This document shows, piece by piece, positions 32,360 to 41,361 of a stretch of DNA of 64,000 nt. The position numbers were made by a program, and so were the translations under genes. How positions within the stretch are numbered: the stretch's first letter is position 1; the number at the start of each line of letters is the position of its first letter. The stretch spans positions 50,748 through 114,747 of the forward strand of contig JABFXY010000105.1 in assembly GCA_013361525.1 (NCBI GenBank), given 5' to 3'. The DNA is from Polyangiaceae bacterium. GTDB taxonomy: Bacteria > Myxococcota_A > Polyangia > Polyangiales > Polyangiaceae. Below the pieces are notes generated by a model. That model saw nothing but the letters and a program-made list of their open reading frames with translations, did not search any database and had not been told where the DNA came from.

Positions 32360-34111
32360 CTACCGCCGGGCTCGAAGCACTCGGCCCGGACGGGCGCCGG
32401 TCGTGACGCCGTCCCGCCGCACGATTTCGCCGGCGACGATCGTCGCGACGTATCCGTCGGCCGCCTGAAGGAAACGCCGGCCGCCGGCGGGCAGATCGCG
32501 AACGAGCTTCGGCGGGCGCAGGCTCAGGCGATCGAGATCGATGACATTGACGTCGGCTCGCCGCCCCGGTGCGAGGACGCCGCGATCCGCGAGGCTCATC
32601 CAGCTCGCGGGGTCGCTCGTCAACATGCGGACTGCGCGCTCGAGCGGGATGCGTCCGCGGTCGCGGCCTTTGACCCAATGCGACAGGAGGAACGTCGGAA
32701 AGCTCGCGTCGCAAATCGTCCCGACGTGCGCGCCGCCGTCGGAGAGGCCCAACATCGAATGAGGGTGAGCGAGCATCTCCCCGACCTCGTCGAGGGTGCC
32801 GGACGCGTAATTGTAGATTGGAAAATACAAGAGACTTTGCCCCTCGGATTCGAGGAGCGCGTCGTACACCACCTCGAGCGGCTTCACGCCCCGGCGCATC
32901 GCCTCACCGAACAACGAGGACTGCCTCGAAGGCTCGTAATCGGGGCTTTGCCCGAGCCGGAAGAGGCTCATCGTGACGAAATCCAGGTTCGCGAGGAGTT
33001 GATCCGCGAGCGGCGGGATCGGGCTGCCATCACCGGCCACCGGCTCGGACCGCTCGGAGAGAATCGCCGCCTTCACCTCGGGCTTCGCGAGCTCGCGAAC
33101 ACGCTCCGGGAGCGGCAAAGTCGAGAGGCGCTTGTACGTGGGAAATCCCATGAACGGGTGAAACGTCGCTTCCAACCCGAGGAGAACACCAATCGCGCGG
33201 GGCGCGACCTGCGCGCGCACGACGAGCCCCGCCGCATTGGCGCGTTCGATCCGAGCGAGGATTCGACGCCATTGCTCGCTGTCGCCGGTGCGCTGCATCA
33301 CCGAAATCGAAAGAGGCCGGCCGGAGGCGCGCGCCATCGACTCCAGCACGTCGAACTCGGCATCGAATGCCTCCTTCGAGCGGGCCATATCGAAGTCGCT
33401 CACCGCTTGGAGCACGCCGCTCGAAGCTCCATCGAATGCCGCCGAAAGACCGATGATCTCTCGTGCGCTCGCCTCCGAAGCGGGCGTGGCGGAACCGTCG
33501 GCGGCTCTGTGATTGTCGGTGCGGCCGGTCGTGAACCCGAACGCGCCTGCTCGAAGCGCGGCGACCAGCTCCGACTTCATCGCGGCGATATCCGCGTCGG
33601 TCGCCGGCTCGGCGGCGGTGGCTCGCGCCCCCATGGCGAAGACACGGAGCGCATCGTGCGGCACTTGCGCGCCGACGTCGATGAGCCGCGGACGACTCGC
33701 CAGCGCATCGAGGTATTCGGCGAAGGTCTCCCACCGCCAATCGATTCCTTCGGAGAGGACACTTCCGGGGATGTCCTCGACCCCTTCCATCAGTGCGACG
33801 AGGCGCTCTCGATCACGTGCGCGGACCGGAGCGAATCCGACACCGCAGCTGCCCATGATGCACGTCGTGACGCCATGATGCGACGACGGGGCGACCTCGT
33901 CGTCCCAGCTGATTTGGCCGTCGTAATGGCTGTGGATGTCGACGAAACCAGGCGTGACGATCGCGCCGTTTACGTCGAGGGTCTGCCGAGCCGGACCCGA
34001 AACGGCCCCGACCTCGGCGACGCGACCATCCACGATTGCGACGTCGGCGCTGCGAGCGGGTGCACCCGTGCCGTCGACGACCGACCCACCACGAAGGACG
34101 AGATCGAACAC
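32360..34111 (-). CDS. D-aminoacylase/amidohydrolase family protein
   Basis: A 583-residue member of the N-acyl-D-amino-acid deacylase branch of the amidohydrolase superfamily. The start MFDLVLRGGSVVDGTG and metal motif GFVDIHSHYDGQ are typical. Later marks are HHGVTTCIMGSCGVGF, LGLSDGGAHVG (catalytic Asp) and GRRADVNVIDLD. The length is usual for the larger D-aminoacylase-like proteins. It hydrolyses amide or related bonds in the cytoplasm; substrate not assignable. It lies 95 bp downstream of an alpha/beta hydrolase gene on the same strand, and they may form a small catabolic operon. Confidence 0.9.
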   Translation of the reverse strand: MFDLVLRGGSVVDGTGAPARSADVAIVDGRVAEVGAVSGPARQTLDVNGAIVTPGFVDIHSHYDGQISWDDEVAPSSHHGVTTCIMGSCGVGFAPVRARDRERLVALMEGVEDIPGSVLSEGIDWRWETFAEYLDALASRPRLIDVGAQVPHDALRVFAMGARATAAEPATDADIAAMKSELVAALRAGAFGFTTGRTDNHRAADGSATPASEASAREIIGLSAAFDGASSGVLQAVSDFDMARSKEAFDAEFDVLESMARASGRPLSISVMQRTGDSEQWRRILARIERANAAGLVVRAQVAPRAIGVLLGLEATFHPFMGFPTYKRLSTLPLPERVRELAKPEVKAAILSERSEPVAGDGSPIPPLADQLLANLDFVTMSLFRLGQSPDYEPSRQSSLFGEAMRRGVKPLEVVYDALLESEGQSLLYFPIYNYASGTLDEVGEMLAHPHSMLGLSDGGAHVGTICDASFPTFLLSHWVKGRDRGRIPLERAVRMLTSDPASWMSLADRGVLAPGRRADVNVIDLDRLSLRPPKLVRDLPAGGRRFLQAADGYVATIVAGEIVRRDGVTTGARPGRVLRARR

Positions 34112-34206
34112 GCTCCGACGCTATCGCCTCGTCTCCATCGGCGCAACGACGGGCCGAATCGTGCCGCGTTCGGTTCATCCTCCGGGGTCGGCCCGCGGCA
34201 CCCAAT

Positions 34207-35142
34207 TCAGTTTTGAAGGTGCTTTCGCAGAAAGTCGTTCGCGTGTCGGGCAAAGACCTCGGCGTGATCTTCGTGGGGAAAGACCTTCCCCCCGGGGATC
34301 TCGACGAACGACGCGGGCGTGTGGAACGTGGACGCCATCGCGCGGGCCTTCTCGATTGGGAAGAACGGATCATCGGTACCCCAAATGAGCTGAACCGGTG
34401 CGCGAATCGTCCGGTGTGCACGGGCTACCTCGTCGAGCAGGCCCTTGTGCAGCTTTCGGAGCGGCCGCAGCTGCGCGAGGACGATGCTCCTCGATCGCAA
34501 CATGGGATCGATGAACAGATCGTGGAAGTCGCCATCCATGTAGTCCACGTCGGTGAAACAACCGCCGTACGCGAACGCCGAGCGGCGCAGGCGCGGTGAA
34601 CGAAGGACGGCCCCGAGCGCTTCGGCCCCGAACGGCGCGCGCGCGAGCATCGCGTACGCGATGATGAGCGGAGGCGTGTGACCGGGGATCTCGGTGTCGC
34701 CGAGCACCAGCGCCGTCGTTCGCGGATCGTCGGCGGCGACATAGCGCGCAATCAGCGCGCCGCTATCGTGCGCGACGAGCGCATAACGCTCGAGACCGAG
34801 TGCGTCGATCGCGCGTCGAATGCTCGCTGCGTGGGAGCGGAAATCGATCGGAGCGTCGGGCGAAGACTGGGATTGTCCGACGCCGGGCAGGTCGAACAGG
34901 TGGCAAGTGAACGAGCGGGCGAGCGTAGGCACGATCCGTCGGAAGGTCGCGGCATCGAGTGGCCAGCCGTGAATGAAGACGAGATCGGGCCCGCGCCCGA
35001 ATTTCCAATAGGCGAGATGGCTGTGACCAATATCGATGAATCGGTGCGGCTGCGCGCGGAAGGCGCGCTTCAGCTGCGCCTCGGAGGGGCTATCGATTTC
35101 GACGGCGGCGAAGGAGCCGGAGCTCGGATGGTTCGCGGTCAT
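34207..35142 (-). CDS. Alpha/beta hydrolase with Asp nucleophile (epoxide hydrolase/dehalogenase-like)
   Basis: A 311-residue alpha/beta hydrolase. The oxyanion turn is FIHGWPLDAATF, the nucleophile elbow LVAHDSGALIA with Asp126 at the nucleophile position, and the late His is in FPHEDHAEVF. Asp at this spot marks haloalkane dehalogenases, fluoroacetate dehalogenases and epoxide hydrolases rather than esterases. ATG 35142 has a clear AAGGAGG ribosome site. The substrate is unknown. The amidohydrolase gene follows on the same strand. Confidence 0.88.
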   Translation of the reverse strand: MTANHPSSGSFAAVEIDSPSEAQLKRAFRAQPHRFIDIGHSHLAYWKFGRGPDLVFIHGWPLDAATFRRIVPTLARSFTCHLFDLPGVGQSQSSPDAPIDFRSHAASIRRAIDALGLERYALVAHDSGALIARYVAADDPRTTALVLGDTEIPGHTPPLIIAYAMLARAPFGAEALGAVLRSPRLRRSAFAYGGCFTDVDYMDGDFHDLFIDPMLRSRSIVLAQLRPLRKLHKGLLDEVARAHRTIRAPVQLIWGTDDPFFPIEKARAMASTFHTPASFVEIPGGKVFPHEDHAEVFARHANDFLRKHLQN

Positions 35143-35284
35143 GGGACGGGCCTCCTTTTTTCGGATAGCCCGGAGTGTTGGGCTCGTTCGGCGCGGAGGC
35201 CATGACCTCGGAGGTAAAGATGGCGACCGACGCCCCTCAAAGGGGGAATTTCTCAATCTCCCGGCTGCGTGGTCCGTTCATCGA

Positions 35285-37003
35285 ATGATGCGGATGCGCC
35301 GTGTTTGGGCTCGGGTCGGAACAGGAAAGGTCTGCCTCTCAGCGACGCTGGCGCTGCTCGCGGCGTGCGGCGACGACGGAAACAACGGCGGCGCGTCCGA
35401 GGGCGGAGCCGGCGGCGGAACGGCGAACGGGAGCACCGGCAGCTTCATGGGCGCAGGTGGCGGATCGATGCCCCTCCCCTCCGCACCTTCCTGCGACGCG
35501 ACGCCGGAGGGGTCCACGGCGGTCGCCGAACCGGTGCTTTTGTTCGAGCTGTTCGACGACGACGAGAGCGCGTGGCTCGGGTCACCGGCGGTCGCCGACC
35601 TCGACGGGGACGGCGCGAACGAAATCGTCGTCACCCACAATGGCAACGTGGTGGTCTGGTCTTCCGACGGCACACCTCGATTTCGGTTCGACGAGTCGCA
35701 GAACACCGGACGCATTTGGTCGAGCCCGGTGGTCGCCGACTTTCGCGACGATGCGCGACTGGAGATCGTCGTCGCCGCGCGCGATACGATTTGGATGTTG
35801 GACGCTTCGGGGGCGGTACTGCCCGGGTGGCCTCAGACATGGCGCGACGAGATACGCAGCCTCGCCGCTGGGGACGTCGACGGGGACGGACAGCTCGATG
35901 TCGTCGCCGCGAGCAGCGACAACGAGCCGGATATCCTGCTCGCGCTCCACGCGAACGGCCAGCGCGTCGCCGGCTTTCCACCCATCGAAGCCGGCACGAT
36001 CGGCTGCGACGCGTCGGGCGGTGACGACGGTACCTGCTGGATTGCCGGCGCCTATGACCAAAACCTCGCCGTGGGGGACCTCGACGGGGACGGCGCCCAA
36101 GACATCGTGTCGCCGATGGATAATGCGTACGCCGGTTTCTACCACGGCACCGGCGAGGCGTTCGACGCGCACCGGATGTATCAGAATCGGCCGAAGACAC
36201 CGGGCGTCCGCTATTTGCATGAGCTGACGCTCGCGCAACAAGGATTCAGCGAGGACGGCGCCGCGCTTCAGGGATATTTCAAGAACACTGCGCCGGCGAT
36301 TGCGGACATCGACGGCGATGGTCGGACGGAGGTCGTGCTCCTGGGCGCGACGGAGGACGTCGACATGACGGACCAGGCGCGCGGGGTCGACCTCTTCGTG
36401 GTTCGGCACGATGCGAGCCGATTGGAGGGATGGGAAGCGCCCTTTTATGCACCCGACTACCTATCGGGCGGCGAAGATCTCGGAGGCAACATCGTCGCTG
36501 CGACGAACCAAGTCACGGTCGCAGATATCGACGCGACCAGGGCTGGCCTCGAGCTGATCTTCGCCGGGCTCGACGGTCGCATTCACGCCGTCTACGCGGA
36601 CAAGACCGAATTCTGGAACATCACGTACACGACGGACCCGAACGTGCTGACAGGCGGCGTCGTGGTGGGAGATCTCTCGGGCGACGGCATCGCGGAGATT
36701 GTCTTCAACACGTATTCGACGGACGAGGGGAAGGGGAGCCTCTTCATCCTCGACGCAGGCGGACAGGTGCTGCACGAGGTTCCCCTCCCGCGGCTCGGGG
36801 CTATGCCGGTCCCGACGCTGGCCGACGTCGACGGCGACGGCACGATTGAAATCGTCGTCTCCCTCCGCGAGGTCTCTTGGGAAGGCCCAGAGCCGTGCGC
36901 GCTCGTCTTTACGGTCCCGGGATCGTCGGACAATTGCCTATTGTGGCCGACGGCGCGCGCAAACAATTATCGCAATGGCTGGGTTCGCACCTCGAACGAA
37001 TGA
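35285..37003 (+). CDS. FG-GAP/VCBS-repeat lipoprotein
   Basis: A 572-residue surface or periplasmic lipoprotein. The signal ends in the lipobox LALLAAC, followed by a Gly/Asn/Glu-rich spacer. The mature part carries at least five FG-GAP-type blades with calcium-binding loops (DLDGDGANE, DVDGDGQLD, DLDGDGAQD, DIDGDGRTE, DVDGDGTIE), so it probably folds as a beta-propeller. Such proteins bind ligands or partners outside the cell. Start ATG 35285 is the first of several in-frame Mets before the signal. It is divergent from the hydrolase operon and convergent with the next gene. Confidence 0.88.
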   Translation: MMRMRRVWARVGTGKVCLSATLALLAACGDDGNNGGASEGGAGGGTANGSTGSFMGAGGGSMPLPSAPSCDATPEGSTAVAEPVLLFELFDDDESAWLGSPAVADLDGDGANEIVVTHNGNVVVWSSDGTPRFRFDESQNTGRIWSSPVVADFRDDARLEIVVAARDTIWMLDASGAVLPGWPQTWRDEIRSLAAGDVDGDGQLDVVAASSDNEPDILLALHANGQRVAGFPPIEAGTIGCDASGGDDGTCWIAGAYDQNLAVGDLDGDGAQDIVSPMDNAYAGFYHGTGEAFDAHRMYQNRPKTPGVRYLHELTLAQQGFSEDGAALQGYFKNTAPAIADIDGDGRTEVVLLGATEDVDMTDQARGVDLFVVRHDASRLEGWEAPFYAPDYLSGGEDLGGNIVAATNQVTVADIDATRAGLELIFAGLDGRIHAVYADKTEFWNITYTTDPNVLTGGVVVGDLSGDGIAEIVFNTYSTDEGKGSLFILDAGGQVLHEVPLPRLGAMPVPTLADVDGDGTIEIVVSLREVSWEGPEPCALVFTVPGSSDNCLLWPTARANNYRNGWVRTSNE

Positions 37004-37021
37004 GTTGGAGGTCCGGCGAGA

Positions 37022-37540
37022 TCAGGGCGAACGGGAGAGCTCTCCCTCGAGCCAATTTCGCTTCTCGACGATTCGATCCCAATGGCGACCGTGCCAGAAC
37101 ACCTGACGACAATCTTCACAACGATAGAAGACGTCGAAGGCTCGCAGCGAGCGAGGTGGAACGTCTTCGGTCACCTGCTCGCGCGAAACGGCATGCAACG
37201 CGCCCCCGCAGGCCATGCAGCGCGGTGGCAAGATCGGTAATCCGAGCTCGGTCATCACGAACTTGAGCTGATCGTCGATCTTCGCGTGGCGCGGCACGAA
37301 GAGACCGCGATGATCCCCGCGGGTGAAGGCCCGGCGCTCCAGAAGCGGGGCGTCGCTCGTGAGGAGGATCTCCCCTGTGCGCCCGATGCGACGAACGACT
37401 TCCGCATCGTCGATCTCCGGCAAGAACGCGGCGTGATGACCGACGGCACGCAGCCATTTCGCGAGCCCGCCGAGCATGCAGTCGCAGAAAAGACGCGCGG
37501 GCCGGCTCGACACCGTTGCAGGATAGCCGCTCGATCGCAT
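37022..37540 (-). CDS. Mut7-C RNase-domain protein
   Basis: A 172-residue Mut7-C (DUF82) protein with a PIN-like nuclease fold. The core is DCMLGGLAKWLRAVGH, ILLTSDAPLLERR and KFVMTELGLP, followed by a C-terminal zinc ribbon (RCMACGGAL and YRCEDCRQVFWHG). The family is predicted to be an RNase; no substrate is known. The start is uncertain: ATG 37540 is chosen because it precedes the conserved core and leaves a 56-bp spacer to the divergent gene, while ATG 37612 would overlap that gene's start. Confidence 0.8.
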   Translation of the reverse strand: MRSSGYPATVSSRPARLFCDCMLGGLAKWLRAVGHHAAFLPEIDDAEVVRRIGRTGEILLTSDAPLLERRAFTRGDHRGLFVPRHAKIDDQLKFVMTELGLPILPPRCMACGGALHAVSREQVTEDVPPRSLRAFDVFYRCEDCRQVFWHGRHWDRIVEKRNWLEGELSRSP

Positions 37541-37596
37541 CGCGGCAGGCGTGGTGGCGGACCGAGCCGGGTCGTGGAAGCATCCGCAATCGACCC

Positions 37597-38244
37597 ATGG
37601 ATGCCGAAACACCTCGCCTGGTGCGCGACGGGACGCTGTCGAAGCGGCCGCTCTTGATCCTCGCGCACGGGGCGGGCGCTCCGCTCACGAGCCCGTTCAT
37701 GGACGGGGCGGCGAAGGGTCTCGCGGCACGCGGCTTGTGCGTGCTTCGATTTCACTTTCCGTACATGGAGCTTTCGCAGACGACGGGAGCGCGCAGTCCT
37801 CCGGATTCGGCCAAACGGCTCCTCGCGACGTGGCGCGCGGTGCTGGATGCAGCGATCAAGCTGCGGAACCACGGCCCCATCGTCATCGGCGGAAAGAGCA
37901 TGGGCGGTCGGATGGCGTCGATGCTGCTCGCCGAGGGGCGTGCGCCAGAAGCGCGCGGCGCCGTGTATCTGGGGTATCCGCTGCACCCTCCGAACAAGCC
38001 GGAGAAGCTACGTGCCGAGCACCTGAAGGATGTGCCCGTGCCACAGCTCTTCGTGCAGGGAGAAAAAGACAGCCTCTGCGACCCAAGGGTTCTTCGCAAA
38101 GTGCTGAAGCGCGTCCCGACCGCCAGGCATCTCGAGCTGCCCGGCGCCGACCATTCGCTTTCGCGATCGCGAAAGGCACCGATGGCCGACGCCGACGTCT
38201 GGCTCGATGCCGTCGCCTCGTTCGTCGTCGAAGTGACGACCTGA
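37597..38244 (+). CDS. Alpha/beta hydrolase of KANL3/Tex30 type
   Basis: A 215-residue hydrolase of the KANL3/Tex30 (DUF1749-related) group: LLILAHGAGAPLTSPFMD at the oxyanion turn, nucleophile elbow VIGGKSMGGRMAS, and His in LPGADHSLS. The catalytic Ser-His and a late Asp are placed as in the family. The proteins are cytosolic; the reaction is not defined. ATG 37597 fits the family start. It is divergent from the Mut7-C gene and convergent with the GST gene. Confidence 0.85.
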   Translation: MDAETPRLVRDGTLSKRPLLILAHGAGAPLTSPFMDGAAKGLAARGLCVLRFHFPYMELSQTTGARSPPDSAKRLLATWRAVLDAAIKLRNHGPIVIGGKSMGGRMASMLLAEGRAPEARGAVYLGYPLHPPNKPEKLRAEHLKDVPVPQLFVQGEKDSLCDPRVLRKVLKRVPTARHLELPGADHSLSRSRKAPMADADVWLDAVASFVVEVTT

Positions 38245-38250
38245 GCAGCT

Positions 38251-39006
38251 CTACCAGCTGCTCGCGCCGCGATGTCGCTCGTACAAGGCATCGCGCCAGG
38301 CGATCAAATCCAAATAGCGCTTCGCCAATCGTTCGTGGACGCAGGAAGCGCGGGTAGCGGGACCGAGCGGCACATGACGGTCGGCGACGGGTGAGACGAA
38401 CTGAAGCGTCACGGCCATTGCGACGTCGGCGTACGTGACCCGATCGCCGACGAGATAACCACCGCCCTTCGAGCCGAGCGCTTCACGTAGCGCATCGAGC
38501 TCGCGCGCGAGCGACGACTCATGCTCGTCTTCCGCGGCCGCCGAGATACCATACTTGCGGCGAAGGAACGCAATGGCCAGGCCCGTTGCGGGAACCGAAG
38601 CTTTCCGCAGGGCTTGCGGAAGAAATGCCGGCTGCATCTCGAGCTGCGCGCCCGGGCTGCCGAGGACACGCCCGAGGTAGAGCGCACGCGCAGCTCGAAG
38701 GGCCGCTTCGCTGCGCTGGTTCCAAGCGGACACTTCCGTCAGGTGCTCGCGGGGAAACAGGGATGAGCCGCTGCCCATCCGATCCGCGTGCTGCGCGATA
38801 TCGAACGAGTCGCGGAGAATCTGTTCGCTGGACACGAGCAGCGGGACGCTGACCCGCCCGCCAAGCTGCCGCGCGCGAACGCGGAGGAGCGGTTCGCCGA
38901 GGAGCGGGACGTGCTCACGATATTCGTGCTTTACCCCGTGATGATCGAGCGCCCACCGAGCCTTCTCCGTCCAAGGGGAGAAATATTCCCCAATCAACGT
39001 CGTCAT
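38251..39006 (-). CDS. Glutathione S-transferase family protein
   Basis: A 251-residue GST-fold protein. The thioredoxin-like half starts TTLIGEYFSPWTEKARWALDHHGV, with the Ser/Pro of SPW near the glutathione site. A cis-Pro follows in VSVPLLV and the SSEQILRDSFDIAQHAD segment. The helical C-terminal half ends in a conserved YLVGDRVTYADVAMAVTL cap-box. It is probably a detoxifying transferase in the cytoplasm; no specific substrate can be named. Start ATG 39006; no obvious operon partner. Confidence 0.85.
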   Translation of the reverse strand: MTTLIGEYFSPWTEKARWALDHHGVKHEYREHVPLLGEPLLRVRARQLGGRVSVPLLVSSEQILRDSFDIAQHADRMGSGSSLFPREHLTEVSAWNQRSEAALRAARALYLGRVLGSPGAQLEMQPAFLPQALRKASVPATGLAIAFLRRKYGISAAAEDEHESSLARELDALREALGSKGGGYLVGDRVTYADVAMAVTLQFVSPVADRHVPLGPATRASCVHERLAKRYLDLIAWRDALYERHRGASSW

Positions 39007-39104
39007 GGTGTCTCCGCGATTGTGCGAACATGAAATAGACGGGTCACTGCGATTTGTACATGACCGAGGGCCTTTGCTCGCGAGGGGACGGGCAAGGCAG
39101 GTCG

Positions 39105-40562
39105 CTACTTCGACCAGGCGGCCTGGAGCCGTTCGGAGGTCGTCCCGGCGGCGACGGTCGCGCGGTCCCAATCGAGCGCCGTCGCTTTGAAGAGGTGGCG
39201 ACGGATGCCATCGAGACCAACTTCGCCAATCATCATCTCGACGACGAGCCCAGCCTGCGGGTAGCTCTCCGATTCGGGCATCCGCCGGAAGTCTGGGCCG
39301 ACGAGATTGCGAATCGGTGTCCGCTTCGACAGCTTGGCTTTCCACGCTTCGAGCGGTTGCCCGCCGTATTTGCCCGAGACCCAGACCGCGAGCCCCTCCC
39401 CCATCATCGGCGTACCGGTGGGCCCCCACGCCTCGTACGCGAGCACGTGTGTTCCTTCGTGCGCGACGAGCCCTTCGAGCGGGCCGCCCGGCGCAGGATC
39501 CGCGCGCCGAACGTGCAGCGTGTGGGCGAACACTGCGGCATGACCGTCGCCGCCATTGCCCGTCATGCGCGATTTCTCCTCCCCATCCGCATAGAGGTAG
39601 ACATCGACATTGGACGGTTCGGCGATCTCGAGCTTTCGCACGACCCGATCGAGCCCGCGCATGACGGCCGCGATATGACGGTCGTCGTCCTTGCTGTCGG
39701 CCGACTTGGGGACGTGAAACGTCACCATGGACTCGGCTCGCTCGCCCTTCAGCTTGCGCTCGGTCGACGTCCACTGGATGCGCTCCGGGCCCGAAACGTC
39801 GAATACCGCCACCGCTGGGCGGTCCGGCTGCGATTGCCAATGTCCCGTTGCGACCATTCCGAACCTGTCGCCGATGAAGATCGCATCACGGCCGCGGGAG
39901 GCGCCATTGATCTCGCCGACGCCGGGTGTTCCCGTGCCTGCGTAAAGTAGAAACTCCGGATAACCCGGTTTGCCGTCGGTGGCCGGTCGGCCCGGGACGA
40001 CGGTCACGAGCACGACTCCTTCATCCTCGAACGATCTGTCTCCGATAGCCAGTGAGCCGGCCTTCAATCGAAATGGCAGTCGGTCCGACAGCGCCGCCAA
40101 CGCGGCGTTGACGTGAGGTCCGCCGTAGACGACCGGGTTCGGCGGCCACCCATCGGGCCCTTTCGCGACATCGATCGAAGTGTCGGGTACGACCCGCGCG
40201 TTCGGAAAGACCAGCGCTCGAATGAGCTCGACTTGGCCGGCAATGGCGCGGTCGCTCTTGTCGTCCCCGGCGGCGCCGATGACGAACGTGGGCTGGCCGC
40301 GCTGCAGAAACGAATTCGGTGTTGCAGGTGCGGGCGGCGTCGCGATCGAGGCAGACGGGGCGGCCGTCGACGGCACGGCGGTGGTTGTCGTCGACACCAC
40401 GGAAGAAGCGACCGACGACGATGCCGGGCTCGACGAGGTGTCGACGCTGCAGCCGAAAAGCAGGATCGACAGTGCGCAGACCCCCGCGGCCCGAACGAGA
40501 CACTGCAATTGTCTACCAATACTGAAACAACGACGGCGAGGCGTGATGTCCACCTGATCCAC
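39105..40562 (-). CDS. Lipoprotein with HExxH metallopeptidase motif (gluzincin-like)
   Basis: A 485-residue lipoprotein. A signal ends in the lipobox SILLFGC, then a Ser/Ala/Thr/Pro-rich spacer to about residue 85. Near residue 370 is LVAHEGTHVLAYEAWG, an HExxH zinc motif, followed 20 residues later by MMGEGLAVWVSG, whose Glu fits a gluzincin third ligand. The start GTG 40562 places the signal about 17 residues in; a GTG at 40553 is possible. It is likely an envelope zinc peptidase; the specific family is not recognised. Confidence 0.78.
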   Translation of the reverse strand: MDQVDITPRRRCFSIGRQLQCLVRAAGVCALSILLFGCSVDTSSSPASSSVASSVVSTTTTAVPSTAAPSASIATPPAPATPNSFLQRGQPTFVIGAAGDDKSDRAIAGQVELIRALVFPNARVVPDTSIDVAKGPDGWPPNPVVYGGPHVNAALAALSDRLPFRLKAGSLAIGDRSFEDEGVVLVTVVPGRPATDGKPGYPEFLLYAGTGTPGVGEINGASRGRDAIFIGDRFGMVATGHWQSQPDRPAVAVFDVSGPERIQWTSTERKLKGERAESMVTFHVPKSADSKDDDRHIAAVMRGLDRVVRKLEIAEPSNVDVYLYADGEEKSRMTGNGGDGHAAVFAHTLHVRRADPAPGGPLEGLVAHEGTHVLAYEAWGPTGTPMMGEGLAVWVSGKYGGQPLEAWKAKLSKRTPIRNLVGPDFRRMPESESYPQAGLVVEMMIGEVGLDGIRRHLFKATALDWDRATVAAGTTSERLQAAWSK

Positions 40563-40677
40563 GGGGTTATCCTACCGACTTTCGCGCGGCGGCGTGCAAT
40601 GACGACGATACAAGGTCGCTTGGTGTACTTTCTTCGGCTCGAGCAACACGGCTTAGAAAGACCGACCGAGGCGACCA

Positions 40678-41343
40678 ATGAAGACGATCTTTGGACTCTT
40701 GGGGATTGCAGCCGCCATGATGATGGTGGCTTGCGGTGACGATTCGACCTCGGGCGGCGGCGGTAGCGGCGGCGAGGGCGGCTCGACGGCGACGCAATCG
40801 GGCGGCGGCGGAACGGACGAGGGCGGTGCGCCCGGCACCGGCGGTGAAGGCGGCACGCCGACGAGCGACGGCGGTGCAGGTGGTGGCACCGGCGGCGAAG
40901 GCGGCAGCGCCGAAGGCATCTCCGCGAGCGCGTCGATCAGCGGCGACGGCATCACCGGCACGGCGACGTTCACGATGATCGGCACCGAGGTGACGTTCAC
41001 CATCGACGTCGACGGTGTCATGCCGACAGGCAATCACGCGGTCCATATCCACGAGAACCCGGACTGCAGCGGAGACTTGTCGGCAGCGGGCGGACATTGG
41101 AATCCGAACAACGCGGCCCAACACGGCGTCTTCGATCAAGGTGGGCACCTCGGCGATATCGGCGACATCCCGGTCAACGACGACGGCACCGGGACTTATA
41201 CCGTCTCGACCGATCTGTGGTCCGTCGGGCCGGCGGGCACCGACGTCATGAAGAACGTCGTCGGCCATTCGATCATCGTCCACGAGATGTCGAATGCGGA
41301 TCCGGGCATGCGAATGGCCTGCGGCATCATCGAGCTCGATTGA
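40678..41343 (+). CDS. sodC: Cu/Zn superoxide dismutase, lipoprotein form
   Basis: A 221-residue lipoprotein. The signal ends in a MMMVAC lipobox, followed by a 55-residue Gly/Glu/Thr/Ser spacer. The SodC domain (about 78-220) has copper ligands in HAVHIHE and AGGHWNP and a final GHSIIVHE, with zinc-side residues in QHG and GGHLGDIGD. The two cysteines PDCSGD and MACGIIEL fit the intramolecular disulfide. It removes superoxide at the cell surface or in the periplasm. The family start matches ATG 40678. The gene is convergent with the RtcB gene. Confidence 0.93.
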   Translation: MKTIFGLLGIAAAMMMVACGDDSTSGGGGSGGEGGSTATQSGGGGTDEGGAPGTGGEGGTPTSDGGAGGGTGGEGGSAEGISASASISGDGITGTATFTMIGTEVTFTIDVDGVMPTGNHAVHIHENPDCSGDLSAAGGHWNPNNAAQHGVFDQGGHLGDIGDIPVNDDGTGTYTVSTDLWSVGPAGTDVMKNVVGHSIIVHEMSNADPGMRMACGIIELD

Positions 41344-41361
41344 TACGTGCCATCGACGGCG

